Under the pieces are notes generated by a model. It saw only the letters and a program-made list of their open reading frames with translations, was not told the origin of the DNA and searched no databases. From contig NZ_CP019510.1 of the NCBI RefSeq assembly GCF_002002885.1, forward strand, positions 4,092,001-4,156,000: 64,000 bases of DNA, in the 5' to 3' direction. This DNA comes from Janthinobacterium sp. LM6. GTDB lineage: Bacteria > Pseudomonadota > Gammaproteobacteria > Burkholderiales > Burkholderiaceae_D. The translations under genes were made by a program, and so were the position numbers. How positions within the stretch are numbered: position 1 is the stretch's first letter; each line of letters begins with the position of its first letter. Positions 37,282-46,324 of this stretch are shown here, piece by piece.

Positions 37282-38201
37282 GCTGGACTAACCTTGCCAT
37301 GAACGGGCGCATCCTCATCGTCGATGACGCCATGGAAAACATCCAGATCCTGCACCAGCTGCTGCGCGAGGAACACGACGTGCTGTTCGCCCTGAGCGGA
37401 GAAAAGGCGCTGGAAATTGCGCATAATCAACTGCCGGATTTGATCCTGCTCGACGCCGTCATGCCCGGCATGGATGGCTATGCCGTGTGCAGCGCGCTGC
37501 GGGAATCGGCCATCCTCAGCGCCATTCCCGTCATCTTCGTCACGGCCCTGAACCAGCCAGAAGACGAGACGCGGGCGCTGGAAGCGGGCGCTGTCGATTT
37601 CATCACGAAACCGTTCAACGCGGCCGTCGTGCGTGCCCGCGTGCGCAGCCAGCTGACCATCAAGCGGCAGGCCGACGCCATGCGCGAACTGTCGCTGACG
37701 GACTCGCTGACGGGTGTGGCCAACCGGCGCAGCTTCAACGACACGATGGACAGCGAATGGCGGCGCTGCGCGCGCGACGGCGTGCCGATGGCCCTCATCA
37801 TGGCCGATATCGACCATTTCAAGGATTACAACGATACCTATGGCCACCAGGCGGGCGACCTGTGCCTGCAGCAGGTGAGCGCCGCCCTGCGCCGCTGCGC
37901 CGTGCGCCCGCCCGACCTGCTGGCGCGCTACGGCGGCGAGGAATTCATCATCCTGCTACCGCAGGAAACGCGCGACGGCGCCGAAGTGGTGGCCCAGCGC
38001 ATCCTCGACGAAGTGCGCGCCCTGGACATTCCCCACGCCAGGTCCAGCGTCGGCCCGCACGTCACCGTCAGCCTGGGCATGGCCAGCGTCATGCCCACGG
38101 AAGGCATGGACCCCAGCACCCTGATCCGCGCCGCCGACGCCCTGCTGTACCGCGCCAAGCATACGGGGCGGGACAGGTATTGCGCGTCGGAAGAGGAGTG
38201 A
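37278..38201 (+). CDS. Receiver-GGDEF diguanylate cyclase
   Basis: 307 residues from a GTG that overlaps the kinase stop (GTGA), with GAGAGG ahead. The receiver domain has the phosphoacceptor in LILLDAVMPGMDG and the switch Lys in FITKPF. The GGDEF domain has the active-site motif G219-G-E-E-F223 and an inhibitory I-site R210-P-P-D213 at the correct five-residue distance. It should make c-di-GMP when phosphorylated, probably by the kinase encoded ahead, with product feedback. MshE is a possible effector. Confidence 0.93.
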   Translation: MSWTNLAMNGRILIVDDAMENIQILHQLLREEHDVLFALSGEKALEIAHNQLPDLILLDAVMPGMDGYAVCSALRESAILSAIPVIFVTALNQPEDETRALEAGAVDFITKPFNAAVVRARVRSQLTIKRQADAMRELSLTDSLTGVANRRSFNDTMDSEWRRCARDGVPMALIMADIDHFKDYNDTYGHQAGDLCLQQVSAALRRCAVRPPDLLARYGGEEFIILLPQETRDGAEVVAQRILDEVRALDIPHARSSVGPHVTVSLGMASVMPTEGMDPSTLIRAADALLYRAKHTGRDRYCASEEE

Positions 38202-38210
38202 GCGGACAGG

Positions 38211-38381
38211 CTAGCGGCTCCTCGCCGGCGTGGCATTGGAACGATTGCCCCCCGATAGCCGTCCCGTCGTGCTGGGCCAGCCGCCCGCATTTCCCGGGCC
38301 AGGACCTCTGCCCGTAGCGCTGCTGCCCCTGGCGGCGGCCTTGCCAGCGCCGCTATTTCCACTGTTTGCCTTGTTGGACAT
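38211..38381 (-). CDS. Small Gly/Ser-rich protein of unknown function
   Basis: 56 residues, MSNKANSGNSGAGKAAARGS to a C-terminus containing GGWPSTTGRLSGGNRSN. The protein is basic, probably disordered and rich in Gly, Ser and Asn. The Shine-Dalgarno site AAGGAGG lies 5 bases ahead of the second of two adjacent ATGs (38381), which argues that it is expressed. The GGWPSTTG-type ending looks familiar from small hypothetical proteins of proteobacteria, but I cannot give a function. It lies 108 bases behind the MaoC operon. Confidence 0.62.
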   Translation of the reverse strand: MSNKANSGNSGAGKAAARGSSATGRGPGPGNAGGWPSTTGRLSGGNRSNATPARSR

Positions 38382-38489
38382 CATCGCCTCCTTCGCCGGA
38401 AAACGCCGGCGCGCCACCAGCGTACACCTGGCGCACGCGCAGAAGCGCACAACTGCCTGCCGGCCTGCGAAGCGGGTTCAACTTGCCGC

Positions 38490-38945
38490 TCAGGGATAAC
38501 ACCGCATCAAAAACTCCGCCGCGCACACGGGTTTCGTGTCGCCTTCCCTCTCCATGGTCACGGCCCAGTTCACTTGCGCCCCTTCCGGCACATCCTCGAC
38601 GGAAAGAATGTCGAGCCGCGCGCGCAGGCGGCTGTTCACGGGCACGGGCGCGGGGAAACGCACCTTGTTGAGCCCATAGTTGATGGCCATGCGGATGCCG
38701 GCCATGTGCAGCGCCCCCTGCAGCATGGCGGGCAGCAAGGACAGTGTGAGAAAACCGTGCGCCACGGTGCAGCCGTACGGCGACTCGCGCGCGCAGCGCT
38801 CCGCGTCGACGTGGATCCACTGATGGTCGTCCGTCGCGTCGGCAAAGGTGTCGATGCGCTGCTGAGTGATGGTGAGCCAGTCGGACACGGCCACGTGCTG
38901 GCCCGCCAGGGCCTGGAAACCGGCGATGCCGGCGATATCACGCAT
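38490..38945 (-). CDS. MaoC-family hydratase (NodN-like)
   Basis: 151 residues, a single hot-dog domain. The hydratase-2 motif is present as D40-HQWI-H45-VD followed by GCTVAHGFLTLSLL, so the catalytic Asp/His pair of (R)-enoyl-CoA hydratases is intact. It overlaps the previous MaoC gene by 8 bases. With two acyl-CoA dehydrogenases upstream, it probably hydrates an unusual enoyl-CoA in a beta-oxidation-like route. Confidence 0.87.
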   Translation of the reverse strand: MRDIAGIAGFQALAGQHVAVSDWLTITQQRIDTFADATDDHQWIHVDAERCARESPYGCTVAHGFLTLSLLPAMLQGALHMAGIRMAINYGLNKVRFPAPVPVNSRLRARLDILSVEDVPEGAQVNWAVTMEREGDTKPVCAAEFLMRCYP

Positions 38946-39435
38946 GGTGTTGCTCCGCTGGCTCCGCCGGGCGGCGGCCGAACATGCCCATGCCCTCCAC
39001 CGTCGTCACCACGTCGCCGTGCTGGTTGCGCACGCTCCACACGGAAATGACGATGCCGCGGTCCGGCTTCGACGTGGATGGGCGCACTTCCTTGACCTGG
39101 TAGGTCAGCTGCAAGGTGTCGCCGGCGCGCACGGGTTTGAGCCAGCGGATGCTGTCCAGGCCGGGCGAGCCCATGCTGGACGAGTGCTTGAGCAAGTTGT
39201 CGACCACCAGGCGCATCATCATGCCGCAGGTATGCCAGCCGCTGGCGATGACGCCCTTGAAGATGGTTTTTTCGGCGGCCGCATGGTCGACGTGAAACGG
39301 TTGCGGGTCGAAATCCGTGGCGAAGGCGATGATTTCCGCCTCCGTCACGTGGCGCTGGCCCAGGTCGATTTCCAGGCCCTGCGTAAAGTCTTCGAAATAC
39401 CAATGCTTGGGTTTAATTTCCGTCAATGCGGTCAT
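38938..39435 (-). CDS. MaoC-family hydratase
   Basis: 165 residues, hot-dog fold. The motif D43-PQPF-H48-VDHAAA and the following GVIASGWHT match MaoC-type hydratases. It overlaps the acyl-CoA dehydrogenase gene upstream by 4 bases and the second MaoC gene downstream by 8 bases, so all four genes are likely translated together. The two MaoC proteins are only distantly alike and may act on different intermediates or as a heterodimer. Confidence 0.87.
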   Translation of the reverse strand: MTALTEIKPKHWYFEDFTQGLEIDLGQRHVTEAEIIAFATDFDPQPFHVDHAAAEKTIFKGVIASGWHTCGMMMRLVVDNLLKHSSSMGSPGLDSIRWLKPVRAGDTLQLTYQVKEVRPSTSKPDRGIVISVWSVRNQHGDVVTTVEGMGMFGRRPAEPAEQHHA

Positions 39436-40577
39436 GCGGTCTCCGTCGGCAAAAAGCCCGGCTGGGCGATAAAGCGCTCGATATGGTGCTCCACGTCGCC
39501 CAGAGTCAGGGCGATCATGCTCAAACGCTTGAAATGGTGGGCGGCGGGCAATTCATCCGTCACGCCCATGCCGCCATGCAATTGCACCGCCTGCTGGCCG
39601 ACAAATGTAGCGGCCAGCCCGACTCTCGCCTTGGCGGCCGACACGGTGCGGCGGCGCTCAGACGCATCCTCGCTGTCGACCTTGGCGGCGGCCAGCATGG
39701 CCATCGAACGGGCCTGCTCCAGGTGGATGAACATGTCGGCCATGCGGTGCTGCAAGGCCTGAAATTTGCCGATCGGCGCGCCGAACTGCTGGCGCGTCTT
39801 CAAGTAGTCGAGCGTGGCGGCGAAGATGGCATCCATGGCGCCCACGGCTTCCGCGCACAGCAAGGCGGCGCCATAATCGAGCGCCGCGTCCAGCACGGGC
39901 CAGCCCTGCCCCTTTTGTCCGATCAGCGCATCATGCCCCAGCACCACTTGCACGAGGGTCACGGTGGCGGCGCGCTGGCCGTCGATGGTGCGGCAGTCGC
40001 GCACGGAAACGCCGGGCGCGTCGACGGGCACGAGGAACAGCGAAATGCCGTCCGTATCCATCTGGCCGCCGCCGCTGCGCGCGGAAACGATCAGGGAATC
40101 CGCCTGCGCGCCGTGGATGACGACGGTTTTTTCGCCGTCGAGCACGAAACCGTCGCCGCTGGCGTTGGCCGTGGTGGCGATGTCATGTAAATCGTGGCGC
40201 GACTGGCGTTCGCCCAGCGCGCAAGCGAGCTTCAGGCTACCGCTGGCGACCTGTTCCAGCACCGTATCGTGGCCGCCCGCCAGGGTCAAAAAGCGCGCCC
40301 CAAGCACGGTGGCCAGGTATGGTTCGACCACGAGGCCGCGCCCCAGTTCCTGCATCACCAGCAGCATGTCAACGGCCGTGCCATCGAAGCCGCCCGCGCC
40401 GGCCGGCAGCGGCAAGGCCGTCATGCCAAGCTCGGCCAGGGTGGCCCAGGCGGCATCGGACGTGCCCGTGGCGGAATGGATGATTTTTTGCCGCGTTTCA
40501 AACGGGTAATCCTTGTCGACCCAGCGCTTGAGCGCGTCGGCGAATTGCTGCTGTTCCTGATTGAATTGGAAGTCCAT
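39432..40577 (-). CDS. Acyl-CoA dehydrogenase, second subunit type
   Basis: 381 residues, FAD-dependent. The C-terminal domain has ATLDYLKTRQQFGAPIGKFQALQHRMADM and LHGGMGVTDELPAAHHFKRL. A Glu in CAEAVG is placed where some family members have their catalytic base. It lies 16 bases behind another acyl-CoA dehydrogenase gene. Adjacent pairs of this kind form heterotetramers in steroid side-chain degradation (FadE28-FadE29 type), so the same is plausible here. Confidence 0.88.
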   Translation of the reverse strand: MDFQFNQEQQQFADALKRWVDKDYPFETRQKIIHSATGTSDAAWATLAELGMTALPLPAGAGGFDGTAVDMLLVMQELGRGLVVEPYLATVLGARFLTLAGGHDTVLEQVASGSLKLACALGERQSRHDLHDIATTANASGDGFVLDGEKTVVIHGAQADSLIVSARSGGGQMDTDGISLFLVPVDAPGVSVRDCRTIDGQRAATVTLVQVVLGHDALIGQKGQGWPVLDAALDYGAALLCAEAVGAMDAIFAATLDYLKTRQQFGAPIGKFQALQHRMADMFIHLEQARSMAMLAAAKVDSEDASERRRTVSAAKARVGLAATFVGQQAVQLHGGMGVTDELPAAHHFKRLSMIALTLGDVEHHIERFIAQPGFLPTETA

Positions 40578-40593
40578 GTCGTCTCCTTCTGGC

Positions 40594-41784
40594 TTACAGG
40601 CCCAGGATCATCTGCGTGATGATGTTTTTCTGGATTTCATTCGAGCCGCCATAGATCGATGTCTTGCGGTAATTGAAGTAATACGCGGCCAGCGGCGCGG
40701 CCAGGTCGTCGCCGGTGGCACTGTGCGGCGCGCTGCCGTCAAGAAATGCCGGATCGAAAGGCAAGGCTTGCGGGCCGATGGCTTCCACCATCAGTTCCGT
40801 CAGTTGCTGCTGCAGTTCCGAGCCGCGCACCTTCAGCATCGAGGCCTGCGGTCCCGGTCCCTTGCCTTCGTCGCTGATGACGCGCAAGACCGTCATTTCC
40901 AGCGCCATCAATTCGATTTCCAGGGTGGCGACCTTGGCCGCAAACGCGGGATCGTGCAGCAGCGGCGCGCCGCGCTTGACTTTCTGCATGGCCAGTTGCT
41001 TGAGGAATGTCAATTCGCGCTTGGAGCGGCCCACGGCGGCGATGCCCGTGCGCTCGTGGCCCAGCAGATACTTGGCATAGGTCCAGCCCTTGTTTTCCTG
41101 CCCGACCAGATTGCTGACGGGCACGCGCACATTGTCAAAAAAGACTTCGTTCACTTCATGTTCTTCATCGAGCATGATGATGGGGCGCACGGTGATGCCC
41201 GGCGTTTTCATGTCGATCAGCAAGAAACTGATGCCTTCCTGCTTGCGCACCGTGCTGTCCGTGCGCACCAGGCAAAAGATCATGTCCGCGTGCTGGCCCA
41301 GGGTGGTCCAGGTTTTCTGGCCATTCACGATGTAATGGTCGCCGTCGCGCTCGGCCGTGGTTTTCAGCGAGGCGAGGTCGGAACCGGCACCGGGCTCGGA
41401 ATATCCCTGGCACCACCAGTCGTCGCAATTCAAGATGCGCGGCAAATAATATGCTTTTTGTTCGGCGTTGGCGAAGGCCATGATGACGGGCGCCACCATG
41501 TTGATGCCGAAAGGCAGGATGGGCGGCGTGGCGGCGCGCGCGCACTCGTCTTCCCAGATGTGGCGCTGCACGGACGTCCAGCCCGTGCCGCCGTATTCGA
41601 CGGGCCAGGCCGGCGCGGCCCAGCCTTGCTGCGCGACAATCTTGTGCCAGCGCACATAGTCATCCTTGGCCAGGCGCAAATGCTGGCGCACCTTGCGCTG
41701 CAAGTCCGCCGGCAGATGGGTGTCGAGGAAGGCGCGCAGCGTATCGCGGAAAGCCGTCTCCTCGGCCGTGTAATGCAAGTCCAT
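40594..41784 (-). CDS. Acyl-CoA dehydrogenase, first subunit type
   Basis: 396 residues. The start MDLHYTAEETAFRDTLRAFL is preceded by AAGGAGA; the frame extension to 41829 is rejected. FAD-binding elements are seen (CQGYSEPGAGSDLASLKT, VNGQKTWTT). The C-terminus reads IYGGSNEIQKNIITQMILGL, where medium-chain enzymes have Glu at the Gly position, so the base must lie elsewhere or in the partner subunit. It is the first gene of a four-gene operon with a second dehydrogenase and two MaoC hydratases. Confidence 0.9.
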   Translation of the reverse strand: MDLHYTAEETAFRDTLRAFLDTHLPADLQRKVRQHLRLAKDDYVRWHKIVAQQGWAAPAWPVEYGGTGWTSVQRHIWEDECARAATPPILPFGINMVAPVIMAFANAEQKAYYLPRILNCDDWWCQGYSEPGAGSDLASLKTTAERDGDHYIVNGQKTWTTLGQHADMIFCLVRTDSTVRKQEGISFLLIDMKTPGITVRPIIMLDEEHEVNEVFFDNVRVPVSNLVGQENKGWTYAKYLLGHERTGIAAVGRSKRELTFLKQLAMQKVKRGAPLLHDPAFAAKVATLEIELMALEMTVLRVISDEGKGPGPQASMLKVRGSELQQQLTELMVEAIGPQALPFDPAFLDGSAPHSATGDDLAAPLAAYYFNYRKTSIYGGSNEIQKNIITQMILGL

Positions 41785-41961
41785 GTCTGTCTCCTTGTTC
41801 TTATCGGTTGCCGTGATGACTGCACGCAAGGAAGCTCAGCGCACAAAAAAGCACGACCGTTCTCAAGGATTGTACAACAGATTGGGAGGCGCGCCAGGGC
41901 TTTTACGAGGGCTGGCGCGGAGAAGAGAATTCGACTGGAATTGGCCAGCCGCCGCAGGCGG

Positions 41962-42885
41962 CTACCGGTTGCCCGGGGGAGCGTTCAGTGCCGGAACCTT
42001 TGAAAACGCTTCAGCGATGAAGTCCATGAATACGACGGCCCGCGTCGGAAGCAGCCTGTTTGCGACATAGACGATCTGCACCGGCACAGGCAAGGCGGTG
42101 TGCCCTGTCAAAAGCAACTGCAAATTGCCATTCCTGAGTCCTTCCTCGAACAGCCACTCCGGCCCATGTCCGATACCGAGTCCCGCATTGACCAGTTCGC
42201 GCACGGCCTCGGGCGAGTTGACCCGCAGCCTCCCGGATACTGCTACTTCCGTATCCCGGAAGCGCCATGTGGCACCTGACGACAGCAGGGTGTAGATCAC
42301 ACAATCGTGTCCGCGCAGATCATCGGGCGTGTCCGGGACGCCACGTTTGGCGAGATAGCCCTTGCTGGCAACGAACACGCGCTCGAACAGTCCGATGCGC
42401 CGCGCGCGCAGTGCGCTGTCTTCCAGATGGCCGATCCGAATTGCCAGTTCCGCGCCTTCATCGACCAGACTCACATAGCGATCATTGATCTGGAGATCGA
42501 GCGACAACCCAGGATAGCGCTCCAGGAAGGCGGGGACATGCGGCAAAACAAATGCATGTGCCAGTGCCGTCGGGCATGCCACGCGCAGCAATCCGGACGG
42601 ATCGACGTTCTCCCTGAAGGACGATTCCGACTCGTCGACGGCGTCAAGGATGCGCCGCACTTCCGCATAGTAGCGTTCCCCTTCGGGGGTGAGGGCAAGT
42701 TTGCGCGTTGAGCGGTGCAGCAGCCGCGTCTGTAGATGCTCTTCCAATGCCGCCACATGACGACTGACGTTCGGCTGCCCCAGGCCCAGGTCGCGGCCGG
42801 CAGCGGAGAAGCTCCCCGTCTCCACCGCGCGCGCAAAGCATGTCATCAAAAGAAACCGGTCCAAAGTAATCCCTTTCCAATTCAT
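41962..42885 (-). CDS. LysR-family transcriptional regulator
   Basis: 307 residues. The N-terminal winged helix (FARAVETGSFSAAGRDLGLGQPNVSRHVAALEEHL) and the effector domain are typical of the CrgA/DsdC-like LysR group. It is divergent from the SDR-GST gene pair with a 124-base gap, the usual layout for a LysR regulator and its target. The inducer is unknown. Confidence 0.9.
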   Translation of the reverse strand: MNWKGITLDRFLLMTCFARAVETGSFSAAGRDLGLGQPNVSRHVAALEEHLQTRLLHRSTRKLALTPEGERYYAEVRRILDAVDESESSFRENVDPSGLLRVACPTALAHAFVLPHVPAFLERYPGLSLDLQINDRYVSLVDEGAELAIRIGHLEDSALRARRIGLFERVFVASKGYLAKRGVPDTPDDLRGHDCVIYTLLSSGATWRFRDTEVAVSGRLRVNSPEAVRELVNAGLGIGHGPEWLFEEGLRNGNLQLLLTGHTALPVPVQIVYVANRLLPTRAVVFMDFIAEAFSKVPALNAPPGNR

Positions 42886-43009
42886 GCAACTGGAGCATGA
42901 ATCATATGCAAAGATACGATCTTATCGAATTTCAAGCATGAGCGCATAGTTCTTCCCACGGCAGGTCAGCCAATGCTGGTTGACCATGAATCACCTACAG
43001 GAGAATTTT
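42886..43009. promoter_or_regulatory. Divergent LysR/SDR promoter region
   Basis: The 124-base gap between the LysR gene and the SDR gene contains AT-rich stretches and a short inverted repeat, GATA - 6 bases - TATC, around 42916-42932. LysR proteins usually bind such divergent gaps, but no T-N11-A site stands out clearly. Confidence 0.35.
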
Positions 43010-43762
43010 ATGTCCCGTTTACAAGGAAAACGCACGCTGATCACCGGCGGCACCAGCGGCATCGGCCTCGAAACAGCCAGGCAGTTCCTCGCCGAAGGCG
43101 CACGCGTCATCGTCACCGGCGTCACTCCGGAATCCATCGAGAAGGCCAGAAAAGAACTTGGCGCCGAAGTTCTCGTGCTGCGCGCCGATTCCGCCAGTGT
43201 CGCCGCCCAACAGGAGTTGGCGCAAGCCGTCCAGGCGCACTACGGCCAGCTCGATATCGCCTTTCTCAACGCTGGCGTATCCGTCTGGAAGCCGATCGAA
43301 GCGTGGACGGAGGAAATGTTCGACCGTTCGTTCGACATCAACGTCAAGGGGCCCTATTTCCTGATCCAGGCGCTGCTGCCAGTGTTCGCGAACCCCGCAT
43401 CGGTGGTGCTCAACACATCGGTCAGCGCGCACGTCGGCTCGGCGCATTCATCGGTATATGCCGCGACCAAGGCTGCATTTCTGAACATGTCGAAGACGCT
43501 TTCGGGTGAACTGCTTGGGCGCGGCATTCGCGTCAACGCAGTTAGTCCTGGCCCGGTTGAAACGCCGCTGTACGACAAAATGGGCATTCCCGACGCCTAT
43601 CGCGATCAGCTCAACAAGGACATTGCCGCAAGCATCCCGTTCGGTCGCTTTGGCACGCCGGATGAAGTGGCCAAGGCGGTGCTGTACCTGGCTTCCGACG
43701 AGTCCCGGTGGACGGTTGGCTCCGAAATCATCGTTGACGGCGGCCGTACGCTTAACGGCTAA
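43010..43762 (+). CDS. Short-chain dehydrogenase/reductase
   Basis: 250 residues, classical SDR. The nucleotide site is T12-G-G-T-S-G-I-G, NAG is at about 87-89, and the catalytic Tyr/Lys are Y150 and K154 with a Ser near 137-139. AGGAGA lies 7 bases ahead of the ATG at 43010, so the frame start at 42980 is rejected. The substrate is unknown. It is the first gene of a pair with a GST, controlled presumably by the divergent LysR protein. Codon usage looks less GC-biased than in flanking genes. Confidence 0.9.
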   Translation: MSRLQGKRTLITGGTSGIGLETARQFLAEGARVIVTGVTPESIEKARKELGAEVLVLRADSASVAAQQELAQAVQAHYGQLDIAFLNAGVSVWKPIEAWTEEMFDRSFDINVKGPYFLIQALLPVFANPASVVLNTSVSAHVGSAHSSVYAATKAAFLNMSKTLSGELLGRGIRVNAVSPGPVETPLYDKMGIPDAYRDQLNKDIAASIPFGRFGTPDEVAKAVLYLASDESRWTVGSEIIVDGGRTLNG

Positions 43763-43792
43763 CGTCACACAACTGCCGAACTATACGGATGC

Positions 43793-43826
43793 GCCCGCTC
43801 CGAATGCGCGAGCGGGCTTCATTTTT
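43793..43826 (+). terminator. Terminator between SDR and GST genes
   Basis: GCCCGCTC pairs with GAGCGGGC around a 9-base loop, followed by TTCATTTTT. It lies 30 bases behind the SDR stop and just before the Shine-Dalgarno site of the GST gene, so it would reduce GST expression by read-through. Confidence 0.65.
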
Positions 43827-43841
43827 AAAGGGAGTATTCAA

Positions 43842-44564
43842 ATGCCAGAAACGCGATTGACACTCGTCAGCCACCCTCTATGCCCTTTCGTTCAGCGGGT
43901 CGCCATCGTATTGCACGAAAAAGGGATCGCTTTCGAGCGTATCGATGTAGACCTTCGCGACAAGCCGGAGTGGTTCCTCGCCATGTCCCCGCTGGGCAAG
44001 GTTCCGCTGCTCCAGCTTGTACACGACAAGGCGCGCGAGTCCGTCCTGTTCGAAAGCGTCGCGATCTGTGAATATGTCGAGGATGTGCAAGCTGCGCCCG
44101 CATTGCATCCTGTCGATGCGCTACTGCGTGCGCAACACCGAGCATGGATGGAGTTCGCTTCTGCCGCGTTGTCGGACGCATGGGGCCTGCTGAACGCCTC
44201 GGACCACGAAACGGCAAAGGCGAAAGGTACGGCTTTCAGGAAGAAGCTGGAGCGGCTCGAGGCAGACATGTCTGACGGTCCTTACTTCGGCGGAAAAGCC
44301 TTCAGCATGGTCGATGCCTTCATTGCGCCGGTTTTTCGCTACTTCGACCTGCTCGCAGGTGAGTCTGCCCACCCGGTGTTTGACGGCCTCGAACGGGTAG
44401 CAAGCTGGCGCCGCGCATTGGCCCGGCGTCCGAGCGTCAGGGCGGCCGTGGCGGACGATTACGCCGCCCGCTTGCGCCAGCACTTGCAGGATCAGAACGC
44501 ACTATTGGCGAGCAATCCTCTTTCCACGGCCAGTCTGACGGATGTCAGGCAAGCCACAACATGA
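43842..44564 (+). CDS. Glutathione S-transferase family protein
   Basis: 240 residues. The thioredoxin-fold domain starts LTLVSHPLCPFVQRVAIVL, with a CPFVQ active-site motif as in omega/zeta-like GSTs and dehydroascorbate reductases. FESVAICEYVED is the glutathione-binding SNAIL/ESxxI-type motif. The C-terminal helical domain has SMVDAFIAPVFRYFD. GGGAG precedes the ATG at 43842. It may detoxify an electrophile together with the SDR encoded ahead. Confidence 0.88.
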   Translation: MPETRLTLVSHPLCPFVQRVAIVLHEKGIAFERIDVDLRDKPEWFLAMSPLGKVPLLQLVHDKARESVLFESVAICEYVEDVQAAPALHPVDALLRAQHRAWMEFASAALSDAWGLLNASDHETAKAKGTAFRKKLERLEADMSDGPYFGGKAFSMVDAFIAPVFRYFDLLAGESAHPVFDGLERVASWRRALARRPSVRAAVADDYAARLRQHLQDQNALLASNPLSTASLTDVRQATT

Positions 44565-44602
44565 TTGTTGCCGCCCGACTTGATGGAACCAATCAGCCGA
44601 AA

Positions 44603-46192
44603 TCAGCCATACAAATGCAGCAGCACTTGCACGGCGACGATCTTGACGATGGTCATGCTGGGGAAAATCATGGCGTAGCCCAGGTTCGGACGGTCCGACT
44701 TGGCCAGGCGGTTGGCGAACACCAGCACGGCGGGGTTGCCCGTGGCGCCGGCTGCAATGCCCAGCAGTTCAGGAAACGGCAGGCGCAGGAAGATCTTGCC
44801 CAAAATTACCACCAGCGCCACCACCACCAGCACCGTCACGGCACCGAGCACCAGCATGGGCAAGCCATCGGCACCCACCTGCTGCACGAACGGCAAACCG
44901 GAGGCCATGCCGACGGAGGCGAGGAAAATCGTCAAGCCATAGTTGCGCATCACCAGGTTGGCCGACAGGGGCAAGCGCCAGCTGATCTTGCCCACTCTAC
45001 CGAGGCGGCCCAGAATCAGCGCCATCACCAGCGGCCCGCCGGCCAGGCCCAGGCTGAACGAGCCTATCCACGGCAACGGTATCGGCACCAGTCCCAGCAG
45101 CACGCCCAGCACCATGCCCATGCCCAGCGAGACATAGCTGAACTCGGCCGTGGCCGTGATGGAATTGCCGAACAGCTTGCGCACGTCGGCCGCGTGTTTC
45201 GCTGGCGCAATGGCCATCACCCTGTCGCCGAATTCCAGCGTCAGGAAAGGATGGGGCAAAATCATGGCGTCGCCACGGCGTATGAACGCGATCTGCAGCG
45301 GGAAGTCTTTCGCCAGGTTCAGTTCGCCCAGGGGCACGCCGACGATTTCCGCGTCCGACACGAACACTTCCGTGCCGTCGAACGCGCTGCGGTCCTTCAT
45401 CAGCCGGCCCGGGTCCAGGTGGCCCAGCGCCGTGCGCGCCCCTTCCACGCCCGCCACCGTGCCCGACACCATCAGCGCGTCGCCCACGCCGAGCACCAGC
45501 GAGGGATCGGGCAAGCGGTTCTGGTGGCCCTGGCGCACGCCGATCACTTGCACGCCCGCCAGCGGGCCATCAGCCAGCTCGGACAGGGCCGCGCCCGCCA
45601 ATTTCGCTTCATCGATGGTAATTTCCGACACGACGATGGGCGCCGGCGGCGGCGTCAGCACGGGTTTTAATATGCGTCCGGCCAGGTACAGGCCCAGCAT
45701 GGGGCCGACGACGCCGAACGGATACGCGACGGCATAGCCGACGGCCGCGTCGCCATTGCCGTGCGACGCTTCCAGCGCCGCCTGCAGGGCCGCCGTGCTG
45801 GTCATGGCGCCGGCAAACACGCCGCTGGCCATGCGCAGCGAGATATCGATCCACTGCCCGCCCCAGACGGACACGGCCAGGCCGCCCATGACGGCAACAA
45901 AGGCGATCAGGTTATGTTTCTGCCCCGCACCGCGCAAGCCGGCGAAAAACTGCACGCCGTACTGCACGCCGATGCCATACAGAAACAGCAGCAGGCCGAT
46001 GGAGCCGACCATGGGCGGCGGCACGGCACCGGGCGCAAAGGCGCCCAGCGCCAGCCCCGCGAACAGCACGCCCCCCACGCCCAGCGAAAAACCGAACACG
46101 CTGATGCGCCCCAGCGCATAACCGGCGCCGATGACGAGAAACAGGGCGAGGATGGGCGTGGACTCCAGCGTGTGGCGAAATAATTGAAGCAT
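44603..46192 (-). CDS. AspT/YidE-family transporter
   Basis: 529 residues, aspartate:alanine exchanger (AAE) family. Two sets of about five membrane helices flank a central cytoplasmic part with two TrkA-C (RCK_C) domains (about residues 190-365). GMTST-like and GATGNPAVL motifs in the membrane halves match the family. The exchanged substrates cannot be told from sequence; relatives swap dicarboxylates or amino acids. It lies ~100 bases behind the terminator of sRNA copy A. Confidence 0.87.
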   Translation of the reverse strand: MLQLFRHTLESTPILALFLVIGAGYALGRISVFGFSLGVGGVLFAGLALGAFAPGAVPPPMVGSIGLLLFLYGIGVQYGVQFFAGLRGAGQKHNLIAFVAVMGGLAVSVWGGQWIDISLRMASGVFAGAMTSTAALQAALEASHGNGDAAVGYAVAYPFGVVGPMLGLYLAGRILKPVLTPPPAPIVVSEITIDEAKLAGAALSELADGPLAGVQVIGVRQGHQNRLPDPSLVLGVGDALMVSGTVAGVEGARTALGHLDPGRLMKDRSAFDGTEVFVSDAEIVGVPLGELNLAKDFPLQIAFIRRGDAMILPHPFLTLEFGDRVMAIAPAKHAADVRKLFGNSITATAEFSYVSLGMGMVLGVLLGLVPIPLPWIGSFSLGLAGGPLVMALILGRLGRVGKISWRLPLSANLVMRNYGLTIFLASVGMASGLPFVQQVGADGLPMLVLGAVTVLVVVALVVILGKIFLRLPFPELLGIAAGATGNPAVLVFANRLAKSDRPNLGYAMIFPSMTIVKIVAVQVLLHLYG

Positions 46193-46296
46193 CAGGCAAC
46201 CTTGGTCTGGGGAAGGCCCAGTTTAGCATGCACAAAAGCAACACGATGGCGATGATGACAAGCAAGCGTGCGCAGGTTTGCGCCTTAAAAACGGGC

Positions 46297-46324
46297 AAAA
46301 AAAAGCCCGCTGCGGGAGCGGGCT
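46297..46324 (-). terminator. Rho-independent terminator of sRNA copy A
   Basis: AGCCCGC and GCGGGCT form a 7-bp stem with a 7-base loop, followed on the minus strand by an 8-base T-run. The flanking CGGGC suggests the stem may extend when read from the opposite side. Confidence 0.88.
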
